A stretch of 64,000 nt of DNA from a virus, in the IMG/VR virus record IMGVR_UViG_3300031237_000001, positions 1 to 64,000 of that record, one strand, 5' to 3'. Shown one piece after another: positions 29,499 through 38,298 of this stretch. The notes below the pieces were generated by a model, which had not been told where the DNA came from, did no database searches, and was given only the letters and a program-made list of their open reading frames with translations. Every line of letters begins with the position of its first letter. Position 1 is the stretch's first letter. Position numbers and translations under genes: made by a program.

Positions 29499-31085
29499 TT
29501 ACTTCGCCTCCACGCCGACGACCCGCCGCTGATCGTCCAGGACGAGCCGCTTCCCTCTCTTGTCCGCAGCCATTCTCAGCAGGGCGACGGCCGAGGGCAC
29601 GTCGATCTTAGCCGGGTCCTTGCCGATCTGTGCCGTGACCGCGTCGGCATACTGGTCCATGACGCTGTTCAGGTCCAGGTCGTCTGGTGTAATCCCCGCC
29701 TGCTTCATCATCCTTGACGCCACGGTCCCGACGTAGAGGAGCGACAGCCCGTGGATGTACAAGCGCGGGTCCTTGGCCAGAACAGTAGGGAAGACCTGTT
29801 CCAACCACTTCGCTTCTCGGAAGCCGTACTGTACACCCGTCTGCTGTTTCAGGTAGGATGAGACCATCCGAACCTGCTCCTGCAACAGCGTCTGTTGCGG
29901 GCGGCTCAATGAGCCGACGGTGGCCAGGATCGTAGCGCCCGGTAGGTTCTGCAAGCCGAGCGACTCAGGATTCTTCACGACGTTGGCCAAGACACCGCGG
30001 ATCTGCGACTCGATTCCGTAAAGCTGCTGGACAGTATCGCGGGTCTTCGCGTCAATAGTCCTCTTCGGTAGGGCAACCTGTGTCGGATCGCCGCCTGCTT
30101 TGGGAAAGTTGAAGTAGACCGGCTCGTTCGTGTACGGATCGTACCCGGCGAAGCGAGGGGCGAAGTTCGGAGCCATCCCGGCCTGCGGTGGGTACTTGCC
30201 GGACTTGCCGATCTCGTCCAGGTTGCGCAGGAAGATAGGCTGGTACGCCTCGAAGTCGTTCGGGTCCAAGCCCTTCGACTGCATCTCCTGCACAGTCATC
30301 TCCTGTGCTTTCTGCACTACGTTGGACGGCCCTAAGGAAGTCGCTTTCTTGAGCGCCTCAGTCCGAGCCTCAGCCTGCGCCGTTTGTGCCTTCTTCAACT
30401 CGTTCTGGAACTGTTCCGAGGTGAGGTCTCCCTGCAAGCGCCTCTGGGCGATGTCCTGCATTCCTTCTTGATAAGCTATTTTCGCGTCGGTCGTGCGGTT
30501 CCTCCACTCCATCTGCTGTTGGAACTGATCCGCCTTCTGTCGCATGACGTTCAGCTCCGACTGTTCCCGGCGTGCCCGTTCTTCTGCCGCCCGCCTCTCC
30601 GCCGATGCCGTCGCCAGTTCCCGCTGCATAGAAGGGGCGACCTTCGCGTACTCCTGCTCGGCCTCGGCCCGTGCCTTCTCCCGCGTCGATGGCCCGCCTT
30701 GTCCTAAGGTACGGACGATCTCGGCGAAGATGTTCGCCTTCTGCTTCCCGGTCCTCTCGCCCTTCTTCCCGAAGAGTTCCTCCATGCGCCGCTGCGCCCG
30801 CTTCTCCGGCGTCTCTTCCAGGTAGGCCCGCGCCTTTCTCTCCGTCTGCTTTCGCGCCTCCTCCTCTTCGTCCTCCAGGCTCGGCACGGCAACGGTAGGC
30901 GCTTCTGCTTGGGGTGGAGTCTGCGCGAGCAACCCTCGGATGATGTCGTCCGGCGAGATCTGAGGCTGTAGTTGCTGTGGTAAGCCCGCCTGCACCCCGG
31001 GTGGTAGAGAACCTGGAGCTTGACCGGGGACGCCGAGGAGAACGTCCAGACCGCCTGCGTCGAAAGGTTGAGTGAAGCCGTCCAT
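29499..31085 (-). CDS. Candidate internal virion protein with long coiled coil (528 aa)
   Basis: ATG 31085, 2 nt after the previous stop. Residues 70-260 are charged helix with heptad-like spacing and many Glu/Arg/Gln (EEARKQTERKARAYLEE and onwards), so a long coiled coil; the C-terminal half is mixed. Length, charge and place match internal core or ejection proteins of short-tailed phages. No enzymatic domain (such as a transglycosylase) is seen. Confidence 0.6.
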   Translation of the reverse strand: MDGFTQPFDAGGLDVLLGVPGQAPGSLPPGVQAGLPQQLQPQISPDDIIRGLLAQTPPQAEAPTVAVPSLEDEEEEARKQTERKARAYLEETPEKRAQRRMEELFGKKGERTGKQKANIFAEIVRTLGQGGPSTREKARAEAEQEYAKVAPSMQRELATASAERRAAEERARREQSELNVMRQKADQFQQQMEWRNRTTDAKIAYQEGMQDIAQRRLQGDLTSEQFQNELKKAQTAQAEARTEALKKATSLGPSNVVQKAQEMTVQEMQSKGLDPNDFEAYQPIFLRNLDEIGKSGKYPPQAGMAPNFAPRFAGYDPYTNEPVYFNFPKAGGDPTQVALPKRTIDAKTRDTVQQLYGIESQIRGVLANVVKNPESLGLQNLPGATILATVGSLSRPQQTLLQEQVRMVSSYLKQQTGVQYGFREAKWLEQVFPTVLAKDPRLYIHGLSLLYVGTVASRMMKQAGITPDDLDLNSVMDQYADAVTAQIGKDPAKIDVPSAVALLRMAADKRGKRLVLDDQRRVVGVEAK

Positions 31086-31087
31086 GT

Positions 31088-32818
31088 TTAGAATCCTAAG
31101 AAAGATCCGGCGAGATCGCCGAGGCCGCCGGTCCAGCCGCGTACCCCCGCCCCTTCTCGATTGCCGTAAGCATCGGAGAACATCGGATTGAACAAGTTCG
31201 TTTCGCTTCCGTACCGGCCGCCTGCGAAGTTGAGTTGGTTATTCGCCATCCCCGTCCACGGCGCGTAGATGTTACTCAGAGCTGTCTGCGCCGTATTCGT
31301 CACGCCGCCTAAATTGCTGAACGCTTGGTTCTGCGCCTGACTAATGTTGCCGAAACGCTGGTTCCCGAGGGCGCCGCCCGTCAGGAGATTGTTGATGTAC
31401 GTGTCGTACAGACCGCCCTGCGTACCCAGGAGTTGGTTGTACAGGCCGCCACCGCCGAGCGCCATCCGGTTCATCCCTTCGAGTGCCCCTTCTGCCTGAC
31501 CCAAGCCGCCCAGCCGCTGCCGGTTGTACTGATCGAGTAGGGAACCGCCGAGCTGCATCCGCTGCGTCTCCGCCCCGAGCCCGCCGAGGCCCAGCCGACC
31601 CAGTTCACTTTGAAGGGCCGTCTGCTGCCCTTGAGCCTGACCAAGCAGGCCGCCGGCGCCGAGCCAGCGTCGAGAGGCCATGTCCTCCAGGTTCCCCAGG
31701 AGTCCGGCGTTGATCCCGAGCCGTTGGTTCTCTAGGGCTCCTTGACTTTGCGCGAGTTGGCCGCCCTGCGCTTGTCTCTGTAACATCAGCGCCTGCCGTT
31801 CGAGCAGGGCTTTCTGCACCGCGTCGGCCTCTTGCGCCATCGCGGCATCGGAGAACTCCCGCATCCCCTGGTTCTGCAAACCCGAGGCTACCGTCGCGCC
31901 GGGGCCGCCCCCACGAGCCAAGGCTCGCTGCATGTACGCCTGTCTCTGCTGAGCCGAGGCTCGACCGGCCGTGTCCCGGGCGAAGCTCAGGACCGTTTCA
32001 AATGGCAGGAGCGGTTCGTCCGCCGCCTGTGTCGCCCCAAGTTGCTGCATGTAGGCGGAGATCGGCGACGCCCCCTGCTGTAGAAGACCCTGAAGAGCCG
32101 CGCCCTCTCCTACCGCTCCAGTCGGCGTCAGGCCGCCCGTGCCGAACATCCCGGCCAAGCCGCCCTGGCCAGCCTCGGCCATCTGCTGAGTCAGCGGCGT
32201 CTGCCCACCCCACTGAAGGGCCTGGTTCGCATAGTCCATGAGGCCCCGGGTGAAGGCCGTCTGACCCTCCCGGCCCAGGAGCTGGCCGCCTGTGTCCGCC
32301 TGCTGGCCCATCTCCCAACCCCGGCCCGTCCCGATGTCCATAGCGCGGTCCAGGATGTTCTGACCGGGTTGCGACCAACCGCCGCCCAGGAAGAGTTGCG
32401 CCGCGGTAGGCATGACCTGCGGACCGCCGCCCGCCCCACCCTGCGCGAGTCCCTGGATACCACTCTGGGCGCCCTCCATCTCGGGCGTCGTCCACTGACC
32501 GAGGTTCCGGGCCAGATCGAGCAGACCGCCCTGCGCCCACGGCTGCTGCATGTCCCAAGTCTGCGGCAGGATGCCCGGGCCGCCTTCGCCGCCGCCCCAG
32601 AGGAAGCCCTGCCCGGCGTTCGCCCCGCCGAGAAAGAGGTCTCGTAGAGGATTCTGATTGGAGATGTACGCGTTCTGGCCAAACTCCTGCGCCGCCCGCT
32701 GATTGTTCAGGATGCTGATGAGCGCGGCCTGAAGCCAGTCGTTCAGATTCTGCTGGCTGACTCCGGTGAAGATGGAGCCGAGAGGTCCGGTAACATCGCT
32801 GGTTCCAACAACTGGCAC
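31088..32818 (-). CDS. Gly/Gln/Leu-rich candidate internal virion protein (576 aa)
   Basis: GTG 32818 follows GAGGTGAGGTAAAG. Low-complexity sequence built of Gly, Gln, Leu and Ala (GGLGAETQRMQLGGSLLDQY and similar blocks repeated several times). The pattern LGxxxxALxxQRLGxxxGLL recurs, suggesting amphipathic helices that line up in repeats. Position among late genes supports a virion role, probably ejected with the DNA. Confidence 0.6.
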   Translation of the reverse strand: MPVVGTSDVTGPLGSIFTGVSQQNLNDWLQAALISILNNQRAAQEFGQNAYISNQNPLRDLFLGGANAGQGFLWGGGEGGPGILPQTWDMQQPWAQGGLLDLARNLGQWTTPEMEGAQSGIQGLAQGGAGGGPQVMPTAAQLFLGGGWSQPGQNILDRAMDIGTGRGWEMGQQADTGGQLLGREGQTAFTRGLMDYANQALQWGGQTPLTQQMAEAGQGGLAGMFGTGGLTPTGAVGEGAALQGLLQQGASPISAYMQQLGATQAADEPLLPFETVLSFARDTAGRASAQQRQAYMQRALARGGGPGATVASGLQNQGMREFSDAAMAQEADAVQKALLERQALMLQRQAQGGQLAQSQGALENQRLGINAGLLGNLEDMASRRWLGAGGLLGQAQGQQTALQSELGRLGLGGLGAETQRMQLGGSLLDQYNRQRLGGLGQAEGALEGMNRMALGGGGLYNQLLGTQGGLYDTYINNLLTGGALGNQRFGNISQAQNQAFSNLGGVTNTAQTALSNIYAPWTGMANNQLNFAGGRYGSETNLFNPMFSDAYGNREGAGVRGWTGGLGDLAGSFLGF

Positions 32819-32972
32819 GGGGCTTTACCTCACCTCTACTTTACCTTCCAGGACGTGCGGAACCGTCTGTAACGAGGCGGGACAGGCAAAGGGGCAGGGG
32901 CAGCAAAAACGTCTGTATAAGTTGTTGATTCGACGTGATTCCCGAGCCGGGATTTCGGGGCAGGCTACTGGG

Positions 32973-33140
32973 TCAGTCTTCACGGGACCAGTCTCTCAGA
33001 ACCTGCCCGGCGTCCTCCCGCTCGTAGGCCGCCCAGCCCCGGTAGAAGCCGCGGCGGAACCCCCAGGCGTAGGCCCCGAGGACGCCGAGGAGGAAAGCGG
33101 CGGCGACGATCTTCGCCACGATTACTGGGTCAGTCGGCAT
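32973..33140 (-). CDS. Small single-span membrane protein (55 aa)
   Basis: The start ATG 33140 overlaps the previous stop (TGATG) and follows GGAAGGT; an upstream ATG at 33158 lacks a site. Residues 6-27 (VIVAKIVAAAFLLGVLGAYAWGF) are a membrane span, followed by a charged, basic-then-acidic tail. A holin or spanin-type role is possible. The 13-bp GACTGACCCAGTA is found at the start of the gene and again just after its stop. Confidence 0.6.
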   Translation of the reverse strand: MPTDPVIVAKIVAAAFLLGVLGAYAWGFRRGFYRGWAAYEREDAGQVLRDWSRED

Positions 33141-33361
33141 CAGATGATTACCTTCCATCCTGTAGATTTCAAGAGGTACAGCTTCTCTTCACTTTCGACG
33201 AAGGCCATAGTGCCTGTCTCAAGTCCGGCCTCGGTTACCAGCCAGTCTCTTTCAGCTACCGTCGCGCAACGGTGCGTGGCGAGCATCACGTACTTCGTGT
33301 CGTCGCCGTAGAAGCGAACGAACTTTCCGTTGTCGATGATAAAGCGGGTAAGTTTTTTCAC
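33140..33361 (-). CDS. Small virion-associated hypothetical protein (73 aa)
   Basis: GTG 33361 overlaps the fibre gene stop (GTGA). A longer start, GTG 33397, would add 12 residues inside the fibre gene. The product is a beta-rich protein (KFVRFYGDDTKYVML, KLYLLKSTGWKVII) like the short strand-repeat domains attached to fibres. Function unknown. Confidence 0.6.
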   Translation of the reverse strand: MKKLTRFIIDNGKFVRFYGDDTKYVMLATHRCATVAERDWLVTEAGLETGTMAFVESEEKLYLLKSTGWKVII

Positions 33362-34809
33362 GACGACACCCCGTAAGTCCTCAAAGTAAGATGCCACGTC
33401 ACGTTATTGTCCAGGGCGCCGGTGACCTCGACGAGCACGTCGCCCGCCGACAGAGTGAAGTTAGCATCCCACCCCGCCTGATCTTCGTCGGCGTTCTTCG
33501 ATACGGCGCCGATTAGCGTCGCCGTTCCTGCGACATTCTTGTACACGGCTGATAGCTTGTACCGCGCCCCGTCCTCAGCCGTCCCGGCCGTCCCGCCCGT
33601 CCGCCGCGCCACGACGACGGCCTCCAGGGCCAGCGTAGTCGTCGCTGGCACCGCCACGGTATGAAGCGTCGTGACTGTCGCATCAGTCGTCGCCACGCGA
33701 TTCTGGTAAACCTTCTCTGTCGGGTCATCTCCCGTCGCCGTAGACGAGAGCCTCTGGACCTCCGCGCCCAACGTCGTTTCCTGGACGTGCAGGCGAGCCC
33801 CTGGAGTCGCCGTTCCCACGCCGAGGAAGTTCGACGTGTCGTCCCAGAAGAGATTCGCATTGTCCTCGGTCAGGATAGTTCCATTTGAGAAAGGCACGGA
33901 CCCGGCGGTGAACGCGGTCGCCCCGGTTCCGCCGTTACCTAGAGGCAGGGTCCCCGTCACATCCGCGGTCAGGGAGACGGCCCCGAAGCTCGGGGCGCCC
34001 GCAGCGTTTCCGTGCAACACCGTCGTCGTCGTACCAAGGCCGACCGGAGTAGACGGCGTCGCGCCGGCCCCGCCACCGAGTACCAGCGCATTCGCGGTCA
34101 GGGCTGCGGACGATGCTAAGGTCGTCGCGGCCGTGAAGCCCAGGACGCCTCCCGACGTACCCCCCGTCAAACCCGTCCCGCCGCGGGTGACGGGTAAGGT
34201 GCCGGTTACATCGGCGGTCAGACTCACCGCCGAGAAAGCCGGTGCCCCTGCCGCGTTCCCGTGTAGTACTGTGGTCGTCGTTCCAAGCGAGCCTAGCTGC
34301 GTCAGCGAGCCTGCCGTCGTTCCGACGAGGACGATTCGATTAGGTGTCGTCAAAGCCCCTGCACCGAGGGCAACGTCGCTCACCTCCGTCGTGAAGCTAA
34401 CCGAGGGCGACTGGAACAGGTCGCTGACGACGCCGGATTTCATCTGCGTCTGTACGTACGCGGTCACCGGCAGACCGCCCGAGGACTCCAGCTTCAAAGT
34501 GGCAGGCGACGTGGTGAAGGACGAGGGTCCCTGCGGCGTATCACCGCCCTCGAAGAGGCCGGTGACATACACGTTGTAATGGTCGATGAACCTGTGTAAC
34601 GGCGGCTCGGGATTGTCCCAGACAAGGGTGACCTGCGTTCCTCCGACGAACGGCTCGACCTTCAGGACGCGCAGGGAAGAGACGATGGGGACGCGGGTCA
34701 GCCCTCGTTGTCTCGGTGGCAGCCCCGTTCCCTCCGCTGCGCCGAGCTGGTTGACGAGCGTCTCCGTGATGAAGGTCGTCTCGGCGTTGATGTCTCTTTG
34801 ACGGGGCAT
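33358..34809 (-). CDS. Tail fibre-like protein with internal repeats (483 aa)
   Basis: ATG 34809, 1 nt after the previous micro-gene. Residues 45-150 resemble a fibronectin type III-like domain (VTLVWDNPEPPLHRFIDHYNVY). Then LGTTTTVLHGNAAGAP is found twice, each with VSLTADVTGTLP, a repeat typical of phage fibre shafts, followed by a LGVGTATPGARLHV segment common in carbohydrate-contacting fibres. The C-terminal 120 residues are beta-rich. Likely a host-contact fibre. Confidence 0.75.
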   Translation of the reverse strand: MPRQRDINAETTFITETLVNQLGAAEGTGLPPRQRGLTRVPIVSSLRVLKVEPFVGGTQVTLVWDNPEPPLHRFIDHYNVYVTGLFEGGDTPQGPSSFTTSPATLKLESSGGLPVTAYVQTQMKSGVVSDLFQSPSVSFTTEVSDVALGAGALTTPNRIVLVGTTAGSLTQLGSLGTTTTVLHGNAAGAPAFSAVSLTADVTGTLPVTRGGTGLTGGTSGGVLGFTAATTLASSAALTANALVLGGGAGATPSTPVGLGTTTTVLHGNAAGAPSFGAVSLTADVTGTLPLGNGGTGATAFTAGSVPFSNGTILTEDNANLFWDDTSNFLGVGTATPGARLHVQETTLGAEVQRLSSTATGDDPTEKVYQNRVATTDATVTTLHTVAVPATTTLALEAVVVARRTGGTAGTAEDGARYKLSAVYKNVAGTATLIGAVSKNADEDQAGWDANFTLSAGDVLVEVTGALDNNVTWHLTLRTYGVSS

Positions 34810-34810
34810 G

Positions 34811-34909
34811 TTACGAAACTTTTACCCAGCCGCTTTTCAGAAGCGCCTTGATTATCTTCGGTAGGTCCTTCCGCTTCGGGAGAATGATGGGGCCATAGTC
34901 GATAGCCAT
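34811..34909 (-). CDS. 32-residue basic peptide
   Basis: ATG 34909 starts 1 nt after the preceding stop, and its TAA ends 1 nt before the fibre start. MAIDYGPIILPKRKDLPK continues to a basic helix and GWVKVS. The exact fit between two genes suggests a real coupled gene. Function unknown. Confidence 0.5.
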   Translation of the reverse strand: MAIDYGPIILPKRKDLPKIIKALLKSGWVKVS

Positions 34910-34910
34910 T

Positions 34911-35168
34911 TTACTTCACATCCTCTCGGAAGAGTTCGCGGGCACGCGCCTGCGCCCGGTTGAACGCACCCACGTCCAGGCGCCGCCGAACCGAGGAGCA
35001 CTGTTCAGCCTCGGTGAGTAAAACGCCCTCGGGGCAGCCGAAGTACCGCCGTATGAACGTGTCCCAGGCTACCTCGAAGCGCACGATGCGCTGCGTAAAG
35101 ACCGGGTCCAGTTCAGGGGCACGTAGACCGCCTGCCAGAAGCAGGAAGAGAAGGAGGAGTCGCAGCAT
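34911..35168 (-). CDS. Exported small protein (85 aa)
   Basis: ATG 35168. Signal peptide at residues 1-17 (LRLLLLFLLLAGGLRA), then a helical, two-cysteine domain (GCPEG and QCSS) that would form a disulphide outside the cytoplasm. A late exported small protein might be part of the lysis or spanin machinery, but it has no lipobox. Confidence 0.6.
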   Translation of the reverse strand: MLRLLLLFLLLAGGLRAPELDPVFTQRIVRFEVAWDTFIRRYFGCPEGVLLTEAEQCSSVRRRLDVGAFNRAQARARELFREDVK

Positions 35169-35169
35169 C

Positions 35170-35958
35170 CTACTTTACTCCGCGGGCCTCTTCGCTTTGC
35201 AGTTTTTTCTCAAGCGCTTCGAGCCTTTCTATTGCTGAATCAATCCAGTTCTTTTTTCGTGGTGGAGCTACTGGTTGCGTATCGCCTCCGGGACGGATCA
35301 TCCTTGCAAGAACCTCTCCTGCTCTTGGGCTTGCAATCTTAACGTGTTTTAGAAGCGCCTTCAAATACGCTTCTCGTGTATCGGAGTCAACGGGGAGCCG
35401 TCCAGGATTAGCAGCGAGATACGCCGGGGCTTCATAGTCCGAGTCTCCAAATACATCTACTGATCGAAAAGCCGAGGCCACTTTTTGAAATAGCGGCTTT
35501 ATGTCGGAACGAGAATTGAAAGCGTGCATGTCCACACCTAATTGCGACAGTAGATTGTGAACGCTCTCGTGCCGGATGATGCGGTTGGTTTCGTCGGTAG
35601 AAGCTGCCGGGTTGACGTAGATCGAGCCCCTATCCTTCGGAATACGCCGTTGAAGTTCTGTCGGCAAACGCTCGATGTCACCAGGCACCGGCGAGTAATC
35701 CGAGGTAAGACCCGTGCCCGGAAGGGACAGGTCTGCATCGGGAAGTTCCTTCTCCGATCCTAAGAAGACGGGAGCGCGGGTGAATCTGCTCTCACCGTAT
35801 CGAGGTGCTGGCAAATTCGATGGTCCAGTAAGCCCAGGAGGCAACGGAGGTCGTGGCAATGGCGGCGGAGCCGTCCCGCCAAAGGCAGCGGACCTCTTGA
35901 ACGCGCCTGGCTTAAAGAACAAGTCCATCAGTTCTTCTTCGGCTATTCGTTGCGGCAT
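35170..35958 (-). CDS. Virion-associated protein with HExxH metallopeptidase-like motif (262 aa)
   Basis: ATG 35958. The N-terminal third is proline-rich. Residues 123-140 contain NRIIRHESVHNLLSQL, an HExxH zinc-peptidase-like helix. A further Glu or His ligand cannot be fixed by eye. Late position between nozzle and fibre suggests a particle component, perhaps opening the cell wall or processing virion proteins. The base composition is more A/T-rich than the neighbours. Confidence 0.6.
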   Translation of the reverse strand: MPQRIAEEELMDLFFKPGAFKRSAAFGGTAPPPLPRPPLPPGLTGPSNLPAPRYGESRFTRAPVFLGSEKELPDADLSLPGTGLTSDYSPVPGDIERLPTELQRRIPKDRGSIYVNPAASTDETNRIIRHESVHNLLSQLGVDMHAFNSRSDIKPLFQKVASAFRSVDVFGDSDYEAPAYLAANPGRLPVDSDTREAYLKALLKHVKIASPRAGEVLARMIRPGGDTQPVAPPRKKNWIDSAIERLEALEKKLQSEEARGVK

Positions 35959-35960
35959 CC

Positions 35961-38285
35961 TTAGACTCCTGAGTTCGGCGCGAAGGCCACCTGAAGGGAG
36001 CAGAGTTGAAAGAGGTCCCGTGTCCCCTTCTTGAGGATCTCTACCGCGATCCTCTGCCCCGTCGTATTCACCGGGTACGTCGCCGTCTTGTACGCGATAC
36101 TCTGCCGTCGCCGCGCCGGTTCCTCCGCCGGGTCCACGCTGATCGGGTCGTTGTACAGATCGTCCCAGTAGTAGTAGACGCTCGGGTCCCGGTCAGGTAG
36201 GTTGTCCAGGCCTGTGAAAACGAGCCGCTCCATGACGATGTTGTAGGCGGTTGGCACGGCGGCGGGCGCCCGAAGTGCGTTGACGTGATTACCGGGTGGA
36301 ACGCGGAAGAGAGACGTGACCGCGTCGAAGTCGTAGCCGATGACCGTACCCGACGTGGTCCCTGTGCCGATGACATCCTGCCCCGTTCGTAACGTCGGGT
36401 CGATACGCACCAAACGGCCCTGTCCCGCCGAGGGGTCCCAGACGTAGAAGACGAGCCTTCTCTGCGACTGGCCCTCGAAGATGCGGCCTGAAAGCATCGC
36501 TGTGGAGCGGATCGTCCAGGGCGTGGACCAGAAGTCCATCTTCCTCTGTGCCGACAGCTTCAGGTCGTAGATCCACTGGCGAGACAGCCGCGGGTCCGCA
36601 TCATTGTGGGACGCGACGACGAGCCACTCCTTCTCCAGGTCGCCGAAGTACGCTAACTCCACACGGCCCCCAGCGTTCACCGCGTCGATGATGTCGGTGA
36701 AGAGGGGATCGGAGATGACTTTCATGTCACCCCCGGAGATGAGCACGATACGAAAGTCGTGTGACAGAAGGGCGACGACGCCGCCGAAGCGCGTGATCGC
36801 CCCGGGGTGTCCCGCGGGCGCCCCCAGGTTGTCGAAGATGGGCCGGATGTTGAATGTCGCCAGATTCGTCCCCGTCACCTGATACGTCGCTTGGAGAGTG
36901 AACACGTAAAGAGCGTCGTCCGTCTCCTTCACATTGATAACGGTGGTCGGCAGCCGGAAGAAGTTTCCATTCGTCCCGTAGAACCAGCTCTCCTCGGGTA
37001 TCCCAATGCTGACCTCCTCGTCGCCGGAGAAGAAGAGTACGTTGTCCACACCGTACCAGAGACGGCCGGCGTAAACGGCCATCGGCGTCGATCTCTTCAC
37101 CGGGTCCGTCCCGACGATGAGTGGCGCCGTCGTTGTCGGCGGCGGGTTGTTCGAGTCCTCCGACGGTGCGATCTGCGCCGTGTCCAGGAACTCGTCCGGC
37201 AGCGGGTCGTTGAAGGTCGTCGAGGACGCGCCGGTCCCGAGTGAATCGTCCGTGTAGTTCACCGTGACCGCTCCAGGATTCGCCAGCTCCTCCAGGAGGA
37301 AACCGGCACCGCCACCATCGGTCGAGCGGAAGACGGCTAGGGTAGGCACATTCGTCGTATCCGCGAAGCCCGTCAACTGCATCACCGGCTTGAGATCTCG
37401 GAAGGGTCCCGTTCGACTGGGTAGCTTGTCGGGATTCGTCTCTATCGGAGCGCGGGACGAGTAGTGATTGGTTAGCGTCTTGCCCGCATACGTGTACTGC
37501 CAGAAGAAGTTCACGTCCACCTGATGGTCTGAGGCCGACCAGTTGCGCCACAGTACCGCCGCATCATCCCTGTGAGCGGCGGCCGTAGTCCCTTCGATGG
37601 CGCGGGTCACCGTCCAAGCGGTGCCGGGCAGACCCGCCGTGACTGTCATCCGCTCGAAGTCCACTTGGATGTTGAAGGGTACGGCGGGGAAGCCTGTGTC
37701 GGCATCCACATTGATCGTCAAGTCCCCGGCGGCAGCATCGGCAGAGAGTTTCGTGATCGCGCCGACGACGTGCGCCGGCTCGCTCGGCGGTAACAGCCCC
37801 CAGAGACTGACGGTTACCGAACCGCCCGTCCCGTCGAAGATGACCGAGCACAGTTTGTCCTCCGTCGCATCGGGCGTTCCCTTAATGTACGCCTTACCAC
37901 GGGAGAAGCCGACCTCGTGAGGCACCGTAGACCTGTTGATGTTCCGCAGCGTGCCGACGGTCGTCCAGGCAGGAGACGCCGCGTCGAGCCGCAGGTACTC
38001 CATCTGATACCGGCCCGTCGTCGAGTTGAAGACGGAAGCGAGGACGAAGAGTTTCGACGGCTTGTCGAGCGTCTCGTAAAGCCACGTGCGGCTGACTCGC
38101 CTCGTAGACTGCGACGACGACAGCTCGATAGTGCCCGGCCTCTTCGCTAACTTGCCACCGAAGGTAACGTAAGTATTCTCGCCCCTGACGAGCCGAACCG
38201 GCTCCTCCTCCAGCTCATTGAGGATGCGGTTGTACGGCAGGTAAAGCGGGATGTCTTTGGTATCCCACTGAGTAGAGTAGCTCAA
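35961..38285 (-). CDS. Nozzle-like tail protein, T7 gp12-type (774 aa)
   Basis: TTG 38285 follows GGAGGCGCGTCG. The start of the protein (ENTYVTFGGKLAKRPGT) and the many short beta repeats, including LFVLASVFNSTTGRY, MEYLRLD and NVLFFSGDEEVSIG, match large beta-propeller nozzle or tail tubular B proteins of podoviruses. Length (774) is within the usual range. It would form the distal tube of the short tail, attached to the adaptor proteins encoded upstream (41215, 42910). Confidence 0.7.
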   Translation of the reverse strand: MSYSTQWDTKDIPLYLPYNRILNELEEEPVRLVRGENTYVTFGGKLAKRPGTIELSSSQSTRRVSRTWLYETLDKPSKLFVLASVFNSTTGRYQMEYLRLDAASPAWTTVGTLRNINRSTVPHEVGFSRGKAYIKGTPDATEDKLCSVIFDGTGGSVTVSLWGLLPPSEPAHVVGAITKLSADAAAGDLTINVDADTGFPAVPFNIQVDFERMTVTAGLPGTAWTVTRAIEGTTAAAHRDDAAVLWRNWSASDHQVDVNFFWQYTYAGKTLTNHYSSRAPIETNPDKLPSRTGPFRDLKPVMQLTGFADTTNVPTLAVFRSTDGGGAGFLLEELANPGAVTVNYTDDSLGTGASSTTFNDPLPDEFLDTAQIAPSEDSNNPPPTTTAPLIVGTDPVKRSTPMAVYAGRLWYGVDNVLFFSGDEEVSIGIPEESWFYGTNGNFFRLPTTVINVKETDDALYVFTLQATYQVTGTNLATFNIRPIFDNLGAPAGHPGAITRFGGVVALLSHDFRIVLISGGDMKVISDPLFTDIIDAVNAGGRVELAYFGDLEKEWLVVASHNDADPRLSRQWIYDLKLSAQRKMDFWSTPWTIRSTAMLSGRIFEGQSQRRLVFYVWDPSAGQGRLVRIDPTLRTGQDVIGTGTTSGTVIGYDFDAVTSLFRVPPGNHVNALRAPAAVPTAYNIVMERLVFTGLDNLPDRDPSVYYYWDDLYNDPISVDPAEEPARRRQSIAYKTATYPVNTTGQRIAVEILKKGTRDLFQLCSLQVAFAPNSGV

Positions 38286-38298
38286 CGACGCGCCTCCT

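Noticed and set aside
36727-37551. A 274-codon second frame on the - strand inside the nozzle gene.
   Set aside because: Arg/Gly/Asp-rich shadow of a long GC-rich gene; the nozzle frame has clear tail-protein patterns.
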